Shown here in pieces: positions 13,693-16,208 of a stretch of 16,208 nt of DNA. The position numbers were made by a program, and so were the translations under genes. Under the pieces are notes generated by a model, which was not told where the DNA came from, did no database searches, and was given only the letters and a program-made list of their open reading frames with translations. This DNA is from CAZKTF01 sp964555565 (GTDB lineage: Bacteria > Planctomycetota > JAJSAM01 > JAKLKS01), in the NCBI GenBank assembly GCA_964555565.1, contig CAZKTF010000059.1:1-16208 (forward strand), in the 5' to 3' direction. How positions within the stretch are numbered: the first letter of the stretch is position 1; the number at the start of each line of letters is the position of its first letter.

Positions 13693-14636
13693 TAGCCCGC
13701 GGCGCGGGCCGGGGGCGCCGCGGACTCCGCCGGCCCGGTCAGGATCTCGAAGATCCGGTCGAATTCCTCCAGCGAGGCGTAGTGGACGACGATGCGCCCG
13801 CGCTTCCCGCGGCCGGCCTGGATCGCGACCCGCGTCCCGAGGCTGCGACGGAGGTGATCCTCGAGTTCCACCAGGTGGGAGGAGCGCTCCCTCCGCGGCT
13901 TCCCCGGGACGGCCGTCCCCACCACCTTCGTCGGTCCCGCGACCGCCTTCTCCGTCTCCCGGACCGAGAGGCCCTCCGCGACGATGCGGGCGGCGAGGAC
14001 GCGCATGGCGTCCTCATCCTCGAGGGCCAGGAGGGCGCGAGCGTGGCCCGCGGAGAGTGTTCCACGGGAAACATGGGCCTGGAGGTCCGCCGGCAGGTCG
14101 AGGAGCCGGATGGTGTTCGCGATGCTCGTCCGGTCCTTCCCGAGCACCTTCGCCGCTTCCTCCTGGGTGATCCGCGCCGTGGCGAGGAGGTCGCGGAACG
14201 CCCGGGCCTTCTCGATGGGGTTGAGGTCCTCGCGCTGGATGTTCTCGACGAGCGCCAGGGTGAGCATCCCCTGGTCGCTCACGGCCCTGACCAGGGCGGG
14301 GATCTCGGCGAGTCCCACGTTCCTGCTCGCTCGGAGCCGTCTCTCCCCCGCCACGAGCTGGAACCCCTCCCCGCTGGGGCGCACGACCACCGGCTGCAGG
14401 ATGCCGTGCTCCCGGATGGACGCCTCGAGGTCGGCGAGCGCCCCGGGCTCGAACTCGCGCCGAGGCTGATGGGGATTGGCGGTGATCCGGGTGAGCGGGA
14501 TCATCCGCGGCCCGGGCGACGGGGCCGCCGGCGCGGCCATGGCGGGGGGGAGATCGGCCGCCGGGGCCGCGACGGGGGAGGGCGCGGTCCTGGAGATGAG
14601 GAAGTCGAGTCCCCTACCGAGGCGCTTTTCGGGCAT
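13692..14636 (-). CDS. parB: Chromosome-partitioning protein ParB
   Basis: 314 aa, a normal length for chromosomal ParB. It is a CTP-dependent DNA clamp that loads at parS, spreads, and stimulates ParA. The ParA-contacting N-terminus is RLGRGLDFLIS (5-15), followed by a Pro/Ala-rich linker. The ParB/Spo0J core has NPHQPR (54-59), GERRLRAS (97-104, the CTP-binding motif) and ENIQREDLNPIEKARA (131-146). The helix-turn-helix that reads parS is about 157-182 (TQEEAAKVLGKDRTSIANTI). The C-terminal dimerisation domain is about 253-300. The ATG start lies inside the end of parA (23-bp overlap), so the two are translationally coupled. A parS-like sequence lies within the gene itself. Confidence 0.97.
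   Translation of the reverse strand: MPEKRLGRGLDFLISRTAPSPVAAPAADLPPAMAAPAAPSPGPRMIPLTRITANPHQPRREFEPGALADLEASIREHGILQPVVVRPSGEGFQLVAGERRLRASRNVGLAEIPALVRAVSDQGMLTLALVENIQREDLNPIEKARAFRDLLATARITQEEAAKVLGKDRTSIANTIRLLDLPADLQAHVSRGTLSAGHARALLALEDEDAMRVLAARIVAEGLSVRETEKAVAGPTKVVGTAVPGKPRRERSSHLVELEDHLRRSLGTRVAIQAGRGKRGRIVVHYASLEEFDRIFEILTGPAESAAPPARAAG
14058..14073. promoter_or_regulatory. parS-like site 1, inside parB
   Basis: TGTTCCACGGGAAACA matches the bacterial parS consensus TGTTTCACGTGAAACA at 14 of 16 positions, and both outer arms are intact. On the coding strand it specifies the residues VSRGT within ParB. parS sites inside or near parAB are common in chromosomal partition loci. Confidence 0.7.
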
Positions 14637-15426
14637 GGCGGAGAAGCTCCTTTCCGAGCTCTACGTATCCGAAGGTGCCGCGAGCCAGGCAATCGTAGTC
14701 CAGCAGGGGGACACCGTGGCTCGCGGCCTCCGCGAGACCCACGTCTCGCGGGATCACGGTGCTGCAGACCTGCTCCCCGAGGTGCTGGCGGACGTTCTCG
14801 ACGACTTCCCGGTGGAAGGGGAGGTCGGCATCGAACATGGTGAGGAGGACTCCGGCCAGGACGAGGCGGGGGTTCTCGGCGGCCCTGACCTGGTCGATGA
14901 CGGCCAGGATCTGGGTGAGACCCTCCATGGCGAAGAACTCGCACTGGATGGGGACGAGGACCTCGTCCACCCAGGCAAGCGTGCTCCGGGTGATCCCCCC
15001 CATCGAGGGCGGACAGTCGAGGAGGACCTCGTCGTGTCCCGCAGCCACCTTCCCGAGCGCCTCGAAGAACCGCTGCCGCTCCTCGGGCCGCGTGAGACGC
15101 GCCTCCGCCTGCTGGAGCCCGGCGGACGACGCGATCATCTCGAGCCCGGGAACCCTGGTGGGTGACACGACCCCCTCGGTCCGGCCCTCGAAGAGGGCTG
15201 CGGTCCCGGTGCCTTCATCCTTGGGGAGTCCGAGCCCCGTGGTGGCGTTTCCCTGGGGGTCGAGGTCCACGAGGAGCGTCCTGCGTCCAGCGCCGGCGAA
15301 GACGGAGGCGAGGTTGAGCGCCGTGGTGGTCTTGCCGACCCCACCCTTCTGGTTCGCGACGGCGATACGGCGAGGGCTCACGGAGGACCCCTGCGACGGC
15401 GAAACACCTGTTCCACGTGAAACCAT
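14614..15426 (-). CDS. parA: Chromosome-partitioning ATPase ParA (Soj)
   Basis: 270 aa from ATG 15426. It is a Walker-type ATPase that binds the nucleoid as an ATP dimer and moves ParB-parS complexes. Seen are the deviant Walker A KGGVGKTT (27-34), LLVDLDPQGNAT (51-62), Walker B VLLDCPPS (134-141), CEFFAMEGL (162-170) and IPRDVGLAEAASHGVP (225-240). The start is uncertain. GTG 15381 would give a 255-aa protein beginning SPRRIAVANQKGG, which fits the family better, has a weak AGGGG upstream, and would place the parS-like site (15409-15424) in the leader instead of the first codons. parA overlaps parB by 23 bp, forming one operon. The operon is divergent from the acylphosphatase gene with a 66-bp gap. 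Confidence 0.96.
   Translation of the reverse strand: MVSRGTGVSPSQGSSVSPRRIAVANQKGGVGKTTTALNLASVFAGAGRRTLLVDLDPQGNATTGLGLPKDEGTGTAALFEGRTEGVVSPTRVPGLEMIASSAGLQQAEARLTRPEERQRFFEALGKVAAGHDEVLLDCPPSMGGITRSTLAWVDEVLVPIQCEFFAMEGLTQILAVIDQVRAAENPRLVLAGVLLTMFDADLPFHREVVENVRQHLGEQVCSTVIPRDVGLAEAASHGVPLLDYDCLARGTFGYVELGKELLRHARKAPR
15409..15424. promoter_or_regulatory. parS-like site 2, at the start of parA
   Basis: TGTTCCACGTGAAACC matches parS (TGTTTCACGTGAAACA) at 14 of 16 positions with the core CACGTG intact. It overlaps the first codons of parA as called, or lies 28 bp upstream of the alternative GTG start. ParB binding here could both seed partition complexes and affect parAB expression. The second effect is inference. 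Confidence 0.8.
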
Positions 15427-15492
15427 CGGCTCGTAGGAGCCAGATCGTTACAGTCTTCCGCGCCGCGCGGCCGGCCGGGCGCCGTCCCGGCG
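15427..15492. promoter_or_regulatory. Divergent parA / acylphosphatase promoter interval
   Basis: A 66-bp interval with an AT-richer core, ATCGTTACAGT (15444-15454). TACAGT (15449-15454) is a plus-strand -10 candidate. The minus strand reads TGTAACGATC, a possible extended -10 for parA. No clear -35 box is seen on either strand. Confidence 0.35.
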
Positions 15493-15798
15493 GTGGGGGA
15501 GAAGCGATTGGCCCAGGCTCCAAACTCCCGATGCCGCACTATCTTCCAGGGAACCGTGCAGGGCGTCGGCTTCAGGTACACGGTCCTGACGATCGCAACA
15601 TCTTCTACTGTAAAAGGTTATGTCTCCAACCTCCGGGACGGCACCGTCGAGCTGGTCCTCGAGGGCCCTCGTGACAGTGTATCCCTAGTGATACAGTCCA
15701 CCCTCGACCGGATGCGCGCGTACGTCCGGGGACACACGGAGGAGTGGTCCGACCCGACGGGGGAATTCCCCGACTTCACGATCCGGAGGGGGGTCTGA
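15493..15798 (+). CDS. acyP: Acylphosphatase
   Basis: 101 aa from GTG 15493. It hydrolyses carboxyl-phosphate bonds of acyl phosphates such as acetyl phosphate and carbamoyl phosphate in the cytoplasm. The signature GTVQGVGFRYT (20-30) gives the catalytic Arg28, and KGYVSNLRDGTVELVLEG (41-58) gives the catalytic Asn46. Both are intact. The family is usually about 90 aa. TTG 15508, with GGGGGAG 6 nt upstream, would give 96 aa and is a plausible true start. Codon use is unlike the neighbours: nine consecutive codons (15595-15621) end in A or T, and more such codons occur near 15676-15690. It is divergent from parA and ends 22 bp before the next gene. Confidence 0.92.
   Translation: MGEKRLAQAPNSRCRTIFQGTVQGVGFRYTVLTIATSSTVKGYVSNLRDGTVELVLEGPRDSVSLVIQSTLDRMRAYVRGHTEEWSDPTGEFPDFTIRRGV
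15678..15695. promoter_or_regulatory. AT-rich 18-bp palindrome inside acyP
   Basis: TGTATCCCTAGTGATACA has 8 of 9 symmetric base pairs, the form of a dimeric repressor operator. It lies in the acyP coding region about 125 bp before the next gene start. In sequence this GC-rich it stands out. Function unproven. Confidence 0.35.
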
Positions 15799-15808
15799 CG
15801 GCCGTCGC

Positions 15809-15814
15809 TATCAT
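15809..15814 (+). promoter_or_regulatory. -10-like TATCAT before the permease gene
   Basis: TATCAT (5 of 6 to TATAAT) ends 6 nt before ATG 15821, and the 6 nt are GGCCCC with no Shine-Dalgarno. If used, transcription would begin at about the start codon. No -35 box is visible. Confidence 0.35.
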
Positions 15815-15820
15815 GGCCCC

Positions 15821-16208
15821 ATGCTCCCCGCAGCGGGCGCGGCCTGGATCGCCTTCCTGCAGCTCTCCCGCAACGCGGTCTTCCGCGCCGGCCTCGCCCT
15901 GGCCCTGTTCGCCGCGTGGGCCTCGCCCCGGCTCGCCGCCTTCGCGTTCTCCGACGCGCACGCCCTCGCCGCCGAGGGCGCCATGGGGACCGCCGCCCTC
16001 TTCGCGCCGCTCGCCGCGATCTTCGCCGCCGTCTCCCTCGCCTCGGGGGATCGCGGGGCCGACGGTCTCGCCTTCACGCTCCGCGGCGCCGCCTCCCCGG
16101 GCGTCGCGCTGGCCGGCCTCGCCGCCGGGGTCGCCGCCGCCGCGTCCCTGGGCGCGCTGCTCGTCGCGGGCGTCGCCGCCGCCACGCTCCAGGTCTCCGG
16201 GGTCCCGT
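15821..16208 (+). CDS. Probable ABC-2-type transporter permease, 3' partial
   Basis: An open frame of 129 codons runs off the end of the window. The N-terminus AAWIAFLQLSRNAVFRAGLALALFAAW looks like the entry helix and TM1 of ABC-2-type permeases (pattern a..f.e..Rn.v...). Hydrophobic segments lie at about 22-43, 56-74 and 92-123. Between the second and third, SGDRGADGLAFTLRGAASPGVALAG resembles the rG.l..ll..P.sr....gk loop of that family. Substrate and ATPase partner are not visible. The composition is so Ala-rich that another polytopic membrane protein remains possible. ATG 15821 was chosen because it is closest to the first hydrophobic helix. ATG 15813 is in another frame. Confidence 0.55.
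   Translation, partial: MLPAAGAAWIAFLQLSRNAVFRAGLALALFAAWASPRLAAFAFSDAHALAAEGAMGTAALFAPLAAIFAAVSLASGDRGADGLAFTLRGAASPGVALAGLAAGVAAAASLGALLVAGVAAATLQVSGVP

Overview
The window is a very GC-rich bacterial chromosome segment in which nearly every codon ends in G or C. No taxon can be fixed from the sequence. A deca-heme cytochrome fused to an LVIVD-type propeller, a secreted multi-EF-hand protein, a monoheme membrane protein and chromosomal parAB/parS together suggest a respiratory environmental bacterium. Planctomycetota, Acidobacteriota or Myxococcota-like lineages would fit, but this is inference.

Layout. 1-5369 (+): the 3' part of a multiheme cytochrome c, mscL with a zinc-ribbon tail, an exported protein with eight EF-hand loops behind its own sigma70-like promoter, and a LOG-family Rossmann protein. 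5525-6427 (-): monofunctional proline dehydrogenase. 6560-10446 (+): a membrane-anchored coiled-coil protein, a NodU/CmcH-type carbamoyltransferase and an acyl-CoA dehydrogenase. 10558-11537 (-): a small zinc-ribbon protein whose stop overlaps the GTG start of a four-TM monoheme c-type protein. 11775-13398 (+): a small lipoprotein and a membrane-anchored, degenerate cyclophilin-like protein. 13692-15426 (-): parB and parA with two parS-like sites. 15493 to the end (+): an acylphosphatase and the start of a probable ABC-2-type permease.

The genes do not form one pathway. The visible functional units are respiratory or cell-envelope proteins (multiheme cytochrome, MscL, EF-hand protein, monoheme protein, lipoprotein, PPIase-like protein), small-molecule metabolism (proline dehydrogenase, acyl-CoA dehydrogenase, carbamoyltransferase, acylphosphatase), and the chromosome-partitioning pair, which implies that the replication origin may be near.

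The main non-coding signal is that all three convergent gene junctions (5370-5524, 10447-10557, 13399-13691) are filled with GC-rich hairpins and repeats. Two of them share a related element with 17 identical bases. The third carries three 42-bp tandem units ending at the parB stop. Several starts are preceded at very short distance by -10-like hexamers, which suggests leaderless or nearly leaderless transcripts.
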